From Panicum virgatum (lineage: Eukaryota; Streptophyta; Magnoliopsida; Poales; Poaceae), in the NCBI RefSeq assembly GCF_016808335.1, contig NC_053147.1, positions 16,602,913 through 16,666,912 of the forward strand: 64,000 nucleotides of DNA, in the 5' to 3' direction. The position numbers were made by a program, and so were the translations under genes. The notes below the pieces were generated by a model. That model was not told where the DNA came from. It worked only from the letters and a program-made list of their open reading frames with translations, and did no database searches. Shown here piece by piece: positions 35,601-46,749 of this stretch. Every line of letters starts with the position of its first letter. Position 1 is the first letter of the stretch.

Positions 35601-36756
35601 TCTTAAGGACCAATAATGGTTATAATTTACTTTTGAGAAAGATTTAACTTGGCCTTTTCTTCAAATTGAACCAGATACTATATTTGTGAGGGCATATGAG
35701 GATAGAATGGACCTGCTTAGAGCTGTCATTATGGGACCAGCTGGCACTCCATACCATGATGGGCTCTTCTTCTTTGACATTTACTTCCCTCCACAATATC
35801 CAAATGTACCACCAGTAAGATTATCTTGACTGAAGCAGCTTATCTCCCTCGATTGTTTTCCTCGTTTCTTCAGTTTGATTTAAGAATCTTGTATTGATTA
35901 GTTGATTCTCTACAGATGGTGAATTACCGTGCTGGTGGTCTGCGGCTTAATCCAAACTTGTATGCTTGTGGGAAGGTGTGCCTTAGCCTCCTAAACACCT
36001 GGACTGGCAGTGGATGTGAGAAATGGAATCCATCCAATTCAACTATGCTGCAGGTCTTGGTCTCCATTCAGGCTTTGGTTTTGAATGCCAAACCTTATTT
36101 CAATGAGCCTGGTTATGCAATGCAAGCTAACACAGCTCACGGGGAGAAGAAATCCCTGACATACAATGAAGATACATTCCTTCTATCATGCAGGACGATG
36201 CTGTATTCTCTTCGAAATCCACCGAAGGTATGCCTCTGTTCTTGTCCCAGTTATTGGAAGAGTACTTTTGTTTCTGTAATGATCCTGAACTTTTTTTGGA
36301 AACCAATGCAACCACGGCAGGTCTTCAACTGCCATGTATGGGACTTGACAAGTTAACTTGAAATATAGTACCTTCTCTATATAAAACTATGTTTAGTCAT
36401 CTATGCTTATCGGATACAACCTTTGATAATTGCAAAATCTGATGTGAATGTACTTTCTGCAGAATTTTGAGGATTTTGTTGCTGGCCATTTCCGCAAGTA
36501 TGGGCACAACATCCTTGTGGCATGCAGAGCCTACCTCGAAGGTGCCCAGGTCGGATGCCTTGCTGGGGATGGAGTGCAGGATGTCGATGAGGGTGACAAG
36601 AGCTGCTCAGTGAGGTTTAAGCAGTCGCTGAAGAGACTGTTTGAGGAACTTCTGATGGAGTTCACTGCGAAGGGTGCAGACTGTGACAAATTCCTCAACG
36701 AGAAGGCGGGAGCTGGGCCTTCCACAGTGGCAGCGGACACCACACTGAGGCTATAA
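32650..36756 (+). CDS. probable ubiquitin-conjugating enzyme E2 of the UBC25/26 type
   Basis: Exons 32650-32669, 32781-32898, 34331-34462, 34555-34992, 35065-35128, 35675-35814, 35916-36227 and 36463-36756 keep frame and give 505 residues. The N-terminal half is non-catalytic and acidic: an RKRSQ basic patch, an IEIDDDDPDGV segment resembling a SUMO-interacting motif (residues about 52-62), and a Tyr/Asp-rich run (about 120-150). The E2 core starts near residue 240, with its active cysteine near 326 in GKVCLSLLNTWTG and the long C-terminal extension of large plant E2s. It would charge ubiquitin and pass it to substrates, alone or with an E3. Three introns in the E2 domain fall at the same codons as in PHO2, 3.1 kb upstream on the same strand. 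The family assignment to UBC25/26 is by overall layout; the exact orthologue is not certain. Confidence 0.9.
35329..35513. mobile_element. 185-bp hAT-type MITE in an intron of the E2 gene
   Basis: The ends are CAGGGTTCACATTCCCGGT and its exact inverse ACCGGGAATGTGAACCCTG. The 8-bp target duplication AGTGCTAC is perfect on both sides (35321-35328 and 35514-35521), which places it in the hAT superfamily. It lies in the intron 35129-35674, in phase-neutral position. Confidence 0.9.
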
Positions 36757-37550
36757 GGCAGAGTCGGCTTGCGCCGAGTAATAATAATTTTGCCATTCAA
36801 GCTACCGCTCCTATTTTCAACCTGATAGGGGCCGCGTCAAGTGATGCCCGAGCATCTAACTGCTTCCTGTAGGTCGTGTATGTAGATATCCCTGTCTAGA
36901 TCTTCTGGTAAAACCTAAGTGACATATCCGTGCGTTTAGGGGGGAAAGTATTTTTGCTGTAGCTATGACCCGCAAGGGTATTTACCCGCGGCGTCCTTGT
37001 CCGCGGCATGTGTTCATATAGGATTGGCGTCTCCATTTGGGTATCGAAATGAGGTTTGTCTGGTGGATCCTGCCTGATTCGTTCTTGGGATCTCCGGCCC
37101 GGTGTGACGGCTGCTGTATCTGTCCATTGTTTAATACTGGTATATATATCCAGTGGACGATGATGCTTATGGCTTTGGTATAATCACCTGGCCGTGACCA
37201 CTTTGGGCTTAGCAGCTTTCTATGCTTCCGTATATTCTGCAGCACCTGCGGCTGATTGTCGCGGTATTTTTCCAATTTGCTGGGGAGAAAAAAAAAACTG
37301 AGGGAGCAGCTTTCCAATCTGAGGCAGTTGCATTCAGGAACCGGAACTGTGCTTAGATTTAACTTTTGTACCACTTTTTTTTTTGAAAAGATAGCAGGAG
37401 CACTGCTTACTTTGTACCACTTTTGAAATTCGTTCGAAATTTGGAAGAAGAGCCCTCCCATACGGTGCCCCGCTCGTTCTGCTCTCCACGCTGACCCGGG
37501 TGTTCTGCTCTCCACCCCGACCCGGGTGCACCGGACGAGCGGCCCACCTA
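36757..37550. other. E2 gene 3' UTR and spacer
   Basis: Probable 3' UTR to about 37000, then unremarkable sequence with short A and T runs. No gene seen. Confidence 0.35.
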
Positions 37551-37736
37551 AGGGCGTGTTTGTTTTCGCTTACGCGATGCGTTTCAGTCAAAAACACAAA
37601 ATAAGCCCGCCAAATGGCCGGCGTTCGAGAACCGTACGTTGCAGAATAAGTGCTAGTTTCAACGTAAAGCGGGCTTCAAGCTGCGTTCTGCTTATGCGCA
37701 GCGCGCTTAATCTGGCCACGGTCCCAAACAAGGCCT
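37551..37736. mobile_element. MITE with AGGGCGTGTTTG / CAAACAAGGCCT ends
   Basis: About 186 bases, GC-rich, with short inverted ends of the common grass GGCCTTGTTTG type. The interior has partial self-complementarity (AGCGGGCTTC/GAAGCCCGCT-like). Target duplication not clear. Confidence 0.45.
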
Positions 37737-37751
37737 AAAATCTACCGGTGT

Positions 37752-37829
37752 TCCCGATCGTGCTTTCTACGGGGAGCAGGGATGAAAACGTCCCGATCGT
37801 GCTTTCTGCGAGGAGCAGGGATGAAAATG
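37752..37829 (+). repeat. 39-bp tandem duplication
   Basis: Two copies begin TCCCGATCGTGCTTTCT and end GGGATGAAAA, with three differences. Confidence 0.8.
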
Positions 37830-38201
37830 GTAACGTATTGATCCGTTTCCATCTTAGAGGATGAAAATTGAAAGGAAAAAAAATAAATATGAATATTTGG
37901 TATATCCAAATCTATTTCCATACATATTTGATTTTTTTTCATCATAAGTTATTTTACTACGAGTTTGGTCTACCCCGTACTTGAATCACAAAAAATGCAC
38001 ATTTGTTTCACGCCTCCCCCCCTTTTTTTTTTCTCCTGAACTCGGCACGCTTCCATGACTGTGCCACCAATATGGGCGGATCCAATTAGGCAATTACTAC
38101 CCCCACCAACTTATTGTCACCAGTGACCAGACACGCACCGGTATGATCTACCGAGTAAATGATCAGATCACACCACACCGATGGATCCATCACAAGACCT
38201 G

Positions 38202-38574
38202 GGCCATGTTTGCCTAAGGGTCACATCAACATGTTTGGCTAAGGGTCACATCAAAATTTCACAAAAACACGAATGCCTGCATAAAGTACTAAATGAAGTC
38301 TATTTGTAAAATTTTTTTAGGAATGTGTGTAAATTTTCGAGACGAATCTAATGAGCCAAGTTTCATCATGATTGGCTACAGTGATGCTACAGTAACCGCA
38401 CCCAATCATCCTCTAATCGTGCGGTCAGATGCCTCATTAGCTAAAGTAACTGCTACAGTACCATAGTTGTGGAGGTAATTTTGTAATTAGACTTTATTTA
38501 ATACCCCTAATTAATGGTCAAAGCATTATTTCTCTCTCATGAAAACGTTTTCACGCCTAAACCAAATATGGGCC
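38202..38574. mobile_element. MITE with GGCCATGTTTG / CAAATATGGGCC ends
   Basis: Imperfect inverted ends. The interior carries the phrases GAAGTCTATTTGTAAAATTT, GACGAATCTAATGAG and ACTGCTACAGTA, typical of an abundant grass MITE family. Also has a local 30-base repeat at its left end (GTTTGSCTAAGGGTCACATC twice). Confidence 0.55.
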
Positions 38575-38613
38575 TGAACAAAATGAGATGAGAGAAAAAG
38601 AAAATCCCATCTA

Positions 38614-38931
38614 GGCCCTGTTTAGTTCCCACCCCTTAAACCCCGTAAACGCCAAAAAAACGTAATATCGAAAATTTCGACACATGCATGAAGTACTAAA
38701 TGAAGTCTATTTATAAAACTTTTTGCATGGATGGACTGTAAATCGCGAGATGAATCTAATGAGCCTACTGTAGCATCACTGTTGCAAATCATGAATTAAT
38801 TAGCATCATTAGATTCGTCTCGCGATTTACAACTCATCTGTGCAAAAATTTTTGTAAATAGACTTCATTTAGTACTTCAAATTAGCAAGATTCCATCGCA
38901 ATTTTTTTTACAAAACATCTAAACACGGCCC
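38614..38931. mobile_element. MITE with GGCCCTGTTTAG / CTAAACACGGCCC ends
   Basis: A 318-base foldback. CGCGAGATGAATCTAATGAG pairs with its inverse near 38807-38826, and AATGAAGTCTATTTATAAA pairs with TTTGTAAATAGACTTCATT. It lies about 115 bases before the DUF2921 start codon, so it may contribute promoter sequence. Related copies lie at 52718 and 57414. Confidence 0.75.
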
Positions 38932-39044
38932 TAATCTAACCCAGCCCTAATCTAACCCAGCGATAGCTTAAACCTCCGAAGTCAAGCCTTCCGCGTTTTC
39001 TCCGTCCTCCCCGCCGTCGTCTCATTCCCCTTCCCCAAAACCAG

Positions 39045-41822
39045 ATGGGCGAGGGGAGGAGGAGGCGAGATCTCACTCGCCGCTCCATCTCCGCCTCCCG
39101 GTCCCAAATGGCGCCACCACGCGCGAACCCTACCCACCACCCGCGCCTGGCCCTCCCCCTCATCATCATCCTGCTCCTGATCCCCGCCGCCCCCGCCGCC
39201 GGAGATACCTCCTTGTCCACGTTCTCCTACTCCCGCCACTGCCCCGGCCTCCCCGCGGCGGTCGACCTTCCCGCGGGCGACGGCCCCGCCCTCCCCACCC
39301 TCCAGCTCTCCACCGGCTACTTCTCCGGCGGGGCCCGCGCCTTCGGCCCCGAAACCTCCTCCCAGCCGCGGTCCTTCTCGCTCCTGCCCTCCTCCGTCGC
39401 CCGCACCGCCAACGCCTCGCTCCTCCACGTCTCCGCCACGCTCGTCGTCTCGGAGGGCCGCCGCCTGCCCCGCTACGGCCTCTTGGGCCGCAACCTCTTC
39501 GAGTACGACGGCCAGGCGCACAACTTCCGCCCTCGCCTCCCGCGCTTCACGGGGCGGCGCGGCTCCATCACCTTCGGCCTGGAGGGCTACTACTCGACGG
39601 CCTCCGGCGAGCTCTGCATGGTCGGCACCGGCTCCGGCCGCGCCGCCGACGGGAAGCCCGTGCACTTCCTCCCCGTCGTGCTCCATCTCGGCTTCCCCAG
39701 CCCCGCCAACCTGACGCGGCCCTTCGTCACCGGCCGCCTCGAGAGCGTCGACACCATCAGCCCCATCGAGACCGTCTCACTCGTCGCCTACGCCGAGGAG
39801 GGATACGCCTACGCGGAGAGCGCCTCCTGCCCACCGCCACCTGCAGGGAGGCTCGACGCGCTCCAGGTGTTCGAGGGTAGGAATTTCTCGTGTGGTCACC
39901 TCAGTTCAATGCTCAAACACCCGTTCAGGTTGGACTACCGGAGTGGCAGTGAGTCTACCGCATCCTCACTGGGGCTCCACCAAAGGTACATGTATGTCAA
40001 CCGGCTGCAATGCAAGGATGATGGTGCTGTCCGTGCTTATGTGGCATTCACTGACCAGACAGAGGCATCAAGGTACAAGTACAACTTCATGCTGGGTGAG
40101 AAGGCGGTTGTGGCGGATGGGTTCTGGGATCGGCAGAGGAGCCGGCTTTGCCTCAAAGGGTGTCACGTGGTGAACTCGGGACTATCCCGTGCGGATTTGG
40201 CAGTGGGTGAGTGTGGAATTGGGATGAGCTTCTGGTTCCCAGCAGTGTGGTCATTACAGCAACGGAGCTTTGCTGCTGGTCTGGTCTGGAATACGAGTCT
40301 GAAAAGTGGTGAAGCCATCGCTGCAGGTTCTAGTTCAATCACTCCCAACTACAGGCCGTACAGGGGCAATCTTGCTGGTTTGAAGTATAATTACACTAAG
40401 GTGGATGAGGCTATGAAGCACTATGAGAAATCTGGATTGAACAAGAACAGGAAGGGAAAGTTCCCAGATATTAGTTCATACCGAGACTTGGTGTTCCGTT
40501 TTTTTGTGCAGAAAGGGGGCGGTTCTGGATATGCATCGCCTGTCACAATTGGGTCAGTGTTGTTTGATGGTAACTCCTTGGTGGTTCGAGATCCCTTTTC
40601 CCATCATGTGACAACCGAGATGAAGCAGAGACTGATTAATGTCAGTTACGACATATACTATGTTGGGAATTGGTCTCTAGAATCATTCCATCGTCGGCAT
40701 ATCTCTGCAGAGGGTGTTTACGATACTAAGACAGGCTCCCTTTGTATGATCGCTTGTCGAGTGCTTAACGTTTCATCAGATTGTGAAATTCTAGTGACTG
40801 CTCAATTTTCTTCTTTGGATGCAAAAGTAGCACAGCATGTGAAGGGGACTTTCAGAAGCTTGAGGAAGAAGACTGACCCTCTTTTCTTTGAAACACTGGA
40901 CATTGCTTCATATGGGATGTATGTAGACCAAGTGGATGAATCAATATGGAGAATGGACTTAGAAAGCATCATGGCCTTGATCTCTATGACACTGGCATGC
41001 ATCTTCATTGCTGTGCAGCTTTTTCATGTCAACAAGGTCCCTGAAGGACTTCCTGCCATGTCAATCACGATGCTTGTTGTTCTGGCTTTGGGTTACATGA
41101 TCCCTCTTGTACTGAACTTTGAGGCTCTCTTCAAGAACAGTAGCAAACAGACCTTCCCGCTTGCAGGCGGTGGTTGGCTTGAGGTGAATGAAGTCATGGT
41201 GCGAATCATTACTATGATAACATTTCTGCTGCAGTTGCGACTTCTTCAGTTGGCATGGTCTGCACGGTCTGTGGATGTAAGCAAAGCTGAGTCATGGGTT
41301 GCCGAGAGGAAAGTACTCTGGATATGCTTGCCACTGTACGTCATTGGGGGAGTTATTACTTGGGTTGTTCACATGAGGTTTAACCACGGCCGAAGAATGC
41401 TAAGGCAGGTTTTCCGGATGAAGCCAGTTGGACATGCATTCTGGGAGGACCTTGTGTCTTATGGTGGATTAATACTCGATGGGTTTCTGCTCCCTCAAGT
41501 GATCCTAAATGCATTCTCGGATTCCAAAGTTAGAGCCCTTTCCCCAGGGTTTTACATCGGAAGCACCATGATCCGTGCTCTGCCTCATGTGTACGATGTG
41601 TTCAGGAGAAAGCATTTTGTGCCCAGCTTGAGACCATCTTACATGTATGCAAGCCCTCATGATGATCTCTTCAGCCTGGCATGGGACATTGTCATACCTT
41701 GTGGAGCAATACTACTGTCAGTGCTTCTCTTCTTTCAGCAGCGGCTTGGAGGTGCTTTCTTCCTTTGTTCTAAGAACAGGAAGACAAGGGAATATGAAAT
41801 GGTTTCCACAGTCAGTTCTTAA
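39045..41822 (+). CDS. DUF2921 multi-pass membrane protein, intronless
   Basis: A single exon encodes 925 residues. A hydrophobic secretory signal (LALPLIIILLLIPAAPAAG) precedes a large lumenal or extracellular region of about 600 residues with N-glycosylation sites and cysteines typical of DUF2921. Six or so membrane segments follow at about 643-663, 670-690, 720-738, 756-777, 808-824 and 881-898. DUF2921 occurs in FLYING SAUCER-type endomembrane RING E3 ligases that act on pectin in the wall. This copy ends soon after the last membrane segment (KNRKTREYEMVSTVSS) and has no RING finger, so it belongs to the RING-less branch of unknown function. ATG 39045 gives the longest frame. ATG 39108 (AAATGGCG) has the better context and places the signal nearer the start, so it may be the real start (904 residues). 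Confidence 0.88.
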   Translation: MGEGRRRRDLTRRSISASRSQMAPPRANPTHHPRLALPLIIILLLIPAAPAAGDTSLSTFSYSRHCPGLPAAVDLPAGDGPALPTLQLSTGYFSGGARAFGPETSSQPRSFSLLPSSVARTANASLLHVSATLVVSEGRRLPRYGLLGRNLFEYDGQAHNFRPRLPRFTGRRGSITFGLEGYYSTASGELCMVGTGSGRAADGKPVHFLPVVLHLGFPSPANLTRPFVTGRLESVDTISPIETVSLVAYAEEGYAYAESASCPPPPAGRLDALQVFEGRNFSCGHLSSMLKHPFRLDYRSGSESTASSLGLHQRYMYVNRLQCKDDGAVRAYVAFTDQTEASRYKYNFMLGEKAVVADGFWDRQRSRLCLKGCHVVNSGLSRADLAVGECGIGMSFWFPAVWSLQQRSFAAGLVWNTSLKSGEAIAAGSSSITPNYRPYRGNLAGLKYNYTKVDEAMKHYEKSGLNKNRKGKFPDISSYRDLVFRFFVQKGGGSGYASPVTIGSVLFDGNSLVVRDPFSHHVTTEMKQRLINVSYDIYYVGNWSLESFHRRHISAEGVYDTKTGSLCMIACRVLNVSSDCEILVTAQFSSLDAKVAQHVKGTFRSLRKKTDPLFFETLDIASYGMYVDQVDESIWRMDLESIMALISMTLACIFIAVQLFHVNKVPEGLPAMSITMLVVLALGYMIPLVLNFEALFKNSSKQTFPLAGGGWLEVNEVMVRIITMITFLLQLRLLQLAWSARSVDVSKAESWVAERKVLWICLPLYVIGGVITWVVHMRFNHGRRMLRQVFRMKPVGHAFWEDLVSYGGLILDGFLLPQVILNAFSDSKVRALSPGFYIGSTMIRALPHVYDVFRRKHFVPSLRPSYMYASPHDDLFSLAWDIVIPCGAILLSVLLFFQQRLGGAFFLCSKNRKTREYEMVSTVSS

Positions 41823-43265
41823 GAAAAACTTAGTTGATTTGAAATGGTTTTTACAGTCGGTTCTTGACAAGCTCTACATCATTGTTGCAGAAGAACTATA
41901 GAGGGGGGTTTTACATGTCGACAAAGAAATAGCTGTTCCAGTTGATGTTTGTTTTACAAATGTGCTTGTTTGCAGCAAAAGTTACGTGCATGTATACCAA
42001 AGATGATACATAAATTGACTAATTGAGCAAGTTTTGGGCCTTAATTGAGCAAGTTTTGGGCCTTAATTTAGGATGCTTAATTACTTTTACTCTGTTGCAA
42101 GTTACTCTGCAGTATTCGGCTATTCGCATGTGTCAGCATCTCTCTGTCAGGGATGTTCATTCGCCTCCTCATATTTTGTGCACCAGATCAATTGGGGTTT
42201 TATCACACATTCACACTCCTTCGAATTATGTTCAATTTCGGTCTAAGTCTGCGTTTCTATTGTTTCGGTTCCTTTCCTGTGTGTAAGCTTGATGAGATCT
42301 GCTGGTCCGTGGTGGAAATCCTCATTTGTGACCTGATTGGAGATGGTCCTTGGTGGCACACACATATGCTTTGCTATCTTGTTGCACGGCGTCACACTAG
42401 CGTCCTTGAGGTAGCGAGACTCGCATTGCCCACCCTCCCCGAAAGCTCCGCGTGCGCAACTTCATGTACACGCGTAAGAAAGCTCAGGTCTGATTTGAAC
42501 GTCGCGAAGCGCCAGACACGCGTAAGAAAGCTCAGGTCTGATTTGAACGTCGCGAAGCGCCAGACACGGCTGCAGACCATTTGACTTTCCAAGGTCAGGA
42601 AGAAGAAACTCGCATGACCGACCAGCGCCACGGTCGTTTCCCGATGGTCTCGCTGACTCCAGTAGGCTGATCAATTTACGAGGAACCAAACTTGCAGTTC
42701 ACTGGAATTTCAAGCAGGCTCGGCAGCCACCCCAACTCTTTTCCCCCATGGACCATGGTGAATGAATCTGCCGATCGGTTGACACTTTCAGCACCCAAAT
42801 GGCTAAATCAGTACTGTAGATGACACAGCTCCAAACCATTTGGTTCTCTAGAAAAAACGCCACATGCGGCTTAAAAGAAACAGAAAAAACACCACATGAC
42901 ACTGGCCAATCATAAGTCATAACCACTTCCATAAAAGTAAGAGGACGAAGCAGCAAGCCTCCAAACAGGCCCTTTCAGTCTGACACGACACACAGCTGCT
43001 GCACCCCTTCCTGGCGGAACGGCGGAGCTCCCCGCACACCACGGCCGGAACACCCCAAACCCTCGTGCGGTCGTGCCCGGCGCCCCGTTTTGGCCCGTCC
43101 CCCGCGTCGCTTGGCTTGACCGACCGGTAGCCTAGCTAGCCGCCTCGCGCTCGCGCGAGCCACGCCGCGATAGGGCGACAGCGACGAGGCCCCTGCGACC
43201 CAGTCAACCCGCGCAGCCCCCCCCCCCCCCCCATCACCACGTCACTCCACTGACGCGTCCCCCTG
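41823..43265. other. 3' UTR and spacer with two short tandem repeats
   Basis: A 22-base repeat (AATTGAGCAAGTTTTGGGCC...) occurs twice at 42021-42064. Otherwise no gene is supported. The segment 42970-43240 is very GC-rich, with an 18-base C-run near 43216. Confidence 0.4.
42470..42565 (+). repeat. 48-bp tandem duplication
   Basis: Two identical units begin ACGCGTAAGAAAGCTCAGGT and end GCGAAGCGCCAGAC. Confidence 0.9.
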
Positions 43266-43430
43266 CCCACCGAAAAAATTGCAATATTAGGACTGCAAAC
43301 ATTGACCACTCGTGAATTTGCCACTCCCAGTAAATGATACGGTGGGACCATCTGTGCCTATGAAATGGTGGGACCAATGGCAAAACTGCAAAGACCAATA
43401 TTTGCAGTCCCATTTTTGCAAATTTCTCCT
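43266..43430. mobile_element. MITE upstream of the MACPF gene
   Basis: The left end AAATTGCAATATTAGGACTG pairs with the right end, whose complement reads AAATTTGCAAAAATGGGACT, and inner blocks (GGTGGGACCAT) repeat. About 165 bases, 330 bases before the start codon. Confidence 0.55.
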
Positions 43431-43756
43431 GCCCACCCCACCCCACCCGGATGGCGCCCCACCACCCGCGAGGCCGCGACCTTGACCAAGGCCGCGCGCG
43501 CGCCTTGTCGCTGTCTCGCCATCGCCGCCTGCAGCCCGCAGGCAGGCTGATCCACGCCACGCCACCACACACACTCCCAGTACACGGCGACCAGGGCTCC
43601 GCGGCCGAGTCAGTCCACACCGCACCGAGCGGCGAGGCCGGCCGATGGAATAGTGCCGTGCCGGTGGCGGCGCAGTCTCCCTCCCTCGCATCACAGCGGC
43701 TTATAACGCCGGGAGCGCGCGGGGGCGGAGGAGGAGGAAGAGGGGCGGGCGCGACG

Positions 43757-46228
43757 ATGAGGGGGCCCTCGGGCGCGCGGATGACCGCGCAGGGCGCGGC
43801 GGAGGCGGCCGTGGGCGCCGTCGGGTGCGGCTACGACCTCACGGGGGACCTCCGCCTGGCGCGCGCCAAGCCGGCGGGCCGGCTGTTGGAGGTCGACGCC
43901 GCGCCGGCGCGGGAGCTGTCCCTGCCGGGCGGGGCCGTCGTCGCGGGCGTGCCCGCCGGGATCGTCGCCGACAAGGGCGAGCGCACGCGGTTCCGCTCCG
44001 ACATCCTCTCCTTCGCTCAGGTTCGCGTCGATCACAAGTCTTGCTGTGCCCTTTGGGCTGCCTTACCCTTTTGCCCCCTTAATGCTCGAGTTGAGCTCCC
44101 AGTCTGCCCCTGACGAGTGGTGTGTGCGTGCGTGATGGTCGCCGGTCGGCCGCAGATGGCGGAGCAGGTGAACCAGTCGCTGTCGCTGGCGGGGAAGATC
44201 CCCTCGGGCGCCTTCAACGCCATGTTCGACTACCGCGGGTGCTGGCACCGGGACGCCGCCGCCACGCGGAGCCTCTGCTTCGACGGCCGCTTCGTCGAGC
44301 TCTACAGCGTCGAGGCCGTGCGCGCGCAGCTCGCCCTGCAGGACCGCGTCAAGCAGGACCTGCCGCCCTTCTGGGATCCCCCGGCGCTCGCCGAGTACGC
44401 GCCCCGACTCCACCCCTCCCTCCTCCCGGCCGCGACGATGCGCGGAGCAAGCAAACTGATGCGGTCTCGCTCGCCGCTCTCTCTCTGTCTGTCTCTCTGC
44501 AGGTTCATCGACAAGTACGGCACGCACGTCATCGTCGGGGTGAAGATGGGAGGCAAGGACGTGGTGTGCGTCAAGCAGCTCAAGGGCTCCAGCCTGACGC
44601 AGAGCGACGTGCAGGCCCGGCTCAAGCAGCTCGCCGACGACAAGTTCTCCCACGACGGCGCCGGAGACGACAGATTAGCAGCGCACGGGCTAAACGTGAG
44701 TGTTCTCTCTGCTCCCGCGTGCACCTCGTCCCAAGGAATTTGGAGAGTTCATACCTGCCCCCGCGTGTGAAACGAATGAATTGACGAGGTCTTCTTGCGC
44801 TGCAGGGAAATTTCGGCCCCGGATCAGCTGCCTGGCAGTCGTTCAGATCTCCCGTCGTGTCCCACAAGGATGTAAGCGCTGCTTCGCCGACCGATTTTAC
44901 TGATCACAATGCGATGGCATGGCATAGCGCCACCAATAGCCAGAAATGCCTGACCCTGCTGAAATTTTGGCAGGACGTCGTCTGCATCCACATCAGAAGA
45001 GGCGGCGTCGACAACGGCCAGGGCCACGGCAGATGGCTCTCGACGATCACCGCCTACCCGGACGTCATCTCGATGTCGTTCGTGCCCATTACTTCCCTGC
45101 TCACCGGCGTTCGAGGCTGCGGGTTCCTGAACCATGCGGTGAATCTCTACCTCAGATGTAAGCGTCTCTGCCGCGTTGCACTGTCATTTTTGGCGGTAAG
45201 TCTGATCGGAGCTCACTTGGGATTCAGTTCAGATGCCTGACCGGCCGTCCATTTCCTGCTTGTGGATTCAGACAAACCGCCGATAGAGGAGCTCCAGCAG
45301 TTCCTGGAGTTCCAGGTGCCGCGGCACTGGGCTCCGGAGTTCGGTGAGCTCCCCCTTTGCCTCCAGAGGAGGAAGAACAGCTTGCCGTCTCTTCAGTTCA
45401 CCCTCATGGGCCCTAAGCTTCATGTCAATACTGCCAAGGTAGCCATCAAACACGGCAACGGCATTCCCTGTCGTCTTGATCACTATTCCTGTTTGGGGAA
45501 CTCAAACCAGATCCTGTGTCATGCAGGTCGATTCCGGCAACCGGCCGGTGACCGGCATCCGGCTGTTCTTGGAAGGCAAGAAGAACGACCGGCTGGGCGT
45601 CCACCTGCAGCACCTGTCGGTGACGCCGAGCACCATCACGGTGGTCGGCGAGGCCGCGTCGGCCGAGGACGTGGCCGTGAACGAGCGCGACTACATCGAG
45701 CCCGTCAGGTCGCCGCTGCTCTCGCACGTCTGCACGGCGCCGGTGCAGTACAACGGCGCGCGGATCGACGACTGCGCGGCGATCGTGACCCGGGCGTGGC
45801 TGGAGGTGCGCGACACCTGCTGCCTCAAGAAGGTGCTCTTCCTGCGGCTCGGCTTCTCGGGCGTCGCGGCCATGAAGATACGGCGGTCCGAGTGGGACGG
45901 GCCCTCCGTCGTGCCCCGCAAGTCCGGCTCGCTGTCGATGAGGCTCAGCGCGGCGCTGTCCGGCGGCCTGGCGCAGGCGCCGCCGGCCCCCGCGGAGGAG
46001 GAGAAGGTGGAGGTGAACTCCGCCATATTCCCCAAGGGCCCGCCGGTGCCGCTCCCGGTCCAGAAGATGGCGAGGCACGTGGACACCACCGAGGTGATGA
46101 GGGGGCCCGACGACCAGCCGGGGTACTGGGTGGTCACCGGCGCGAAGCTGTGCGTTGAGGGCGGCAAGGTAGCGCTCAAGGTCAAATACTCGCTGCTTAT
46201 CGCAGTGCAGGAGGACACTGACGTCTGA
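43757..46228 (+). CDS. MACPF-domain protein (CAD1/NSL1-like)
   Basis: Exons 43757-44020, 44156-44394, 44503-44695, 44806-44871, 44974-45157, 45272-45438 and 45527-46228 keep frame and give 604 residues, the usual length of plant MACPF proteins. The N-terminal part holds GCGYDLTGDLRLARAK. The MACPF signature KYGTHVIVGVKMGGKD lies at about 172-187. The C-terminal domain holds PVTGIRLFLEGKKNDRLGVH, SHVCTAPVQYNG and the final TGAKLCVEGGKVALKVKYSLL. In Arabidopsis, CAD1 and NSL1 limit salicylic-acid-dependent cell death; whether plant members form pores is not established. There is no signal peptide, so a cytosolic or membrane-attached location is likely. A second in-frame ATG at 43781 is possible as start. 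Exon GC is very high, as usual for grass 5' ends. Confidence 0.92.
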
Positions 46229-46749
46229 GGCTTCATTGCCGTTGGTTGATCGATGCCTCGGCTTCTCTGTTTTTGTGTGTGGTTTGCCTAGTGTTAGCGT
46301 GCAGTTCAGTCGTCCGAGTCGTGTAAATGGTGAGAGGGCGGAGCATGCTGCTTACAGATATGTTGTAGTTGTACAGAACATACAGAGTGCCTACAGAACT
46401 GGGTTCTGTTTGCATGCAAAGTATTTTTTTAGAGTATTGGACAAATAATACGGTTTTGCAAATTCTTTGGTTTTCGTAAGCTGATGGTTGTTAGGATGCA
46501 ACGGGCCCTGCTAATACACGCTCGCCCCAGGAAACTAAATAACAAACGATTTCCGACAACCTGGTCGGATTCCATATATGCCTTTGGGGTTTCATTTCCT
46601 TTTCCATTTTGGTCCTTTGGGACGATTCCCTTTCTTTTTTGGGCCGCCCGCAGTAAATATAGCTCAGGTTCGAATCCTCAGATCGGTCTCCAAGTTGTAC
46701 AACCGGATATCATTTGTCACTTATGTATAAAAAAATTATTGTGCTCCTT

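Noticed and set aside
38982..39686. 234-codon minus-strand frame
   Set aside because: Shadow of the GC-rich 5' part of the DUF2921 gene. Composition is Gly/Glu/Ala repeats.
45446..46236. Long minus-strand frames and a 298-codon plus frame in the last MACPF exons
   Set aside because: Shadows of the MACPF exons, which have the conserved domain and correct phase.
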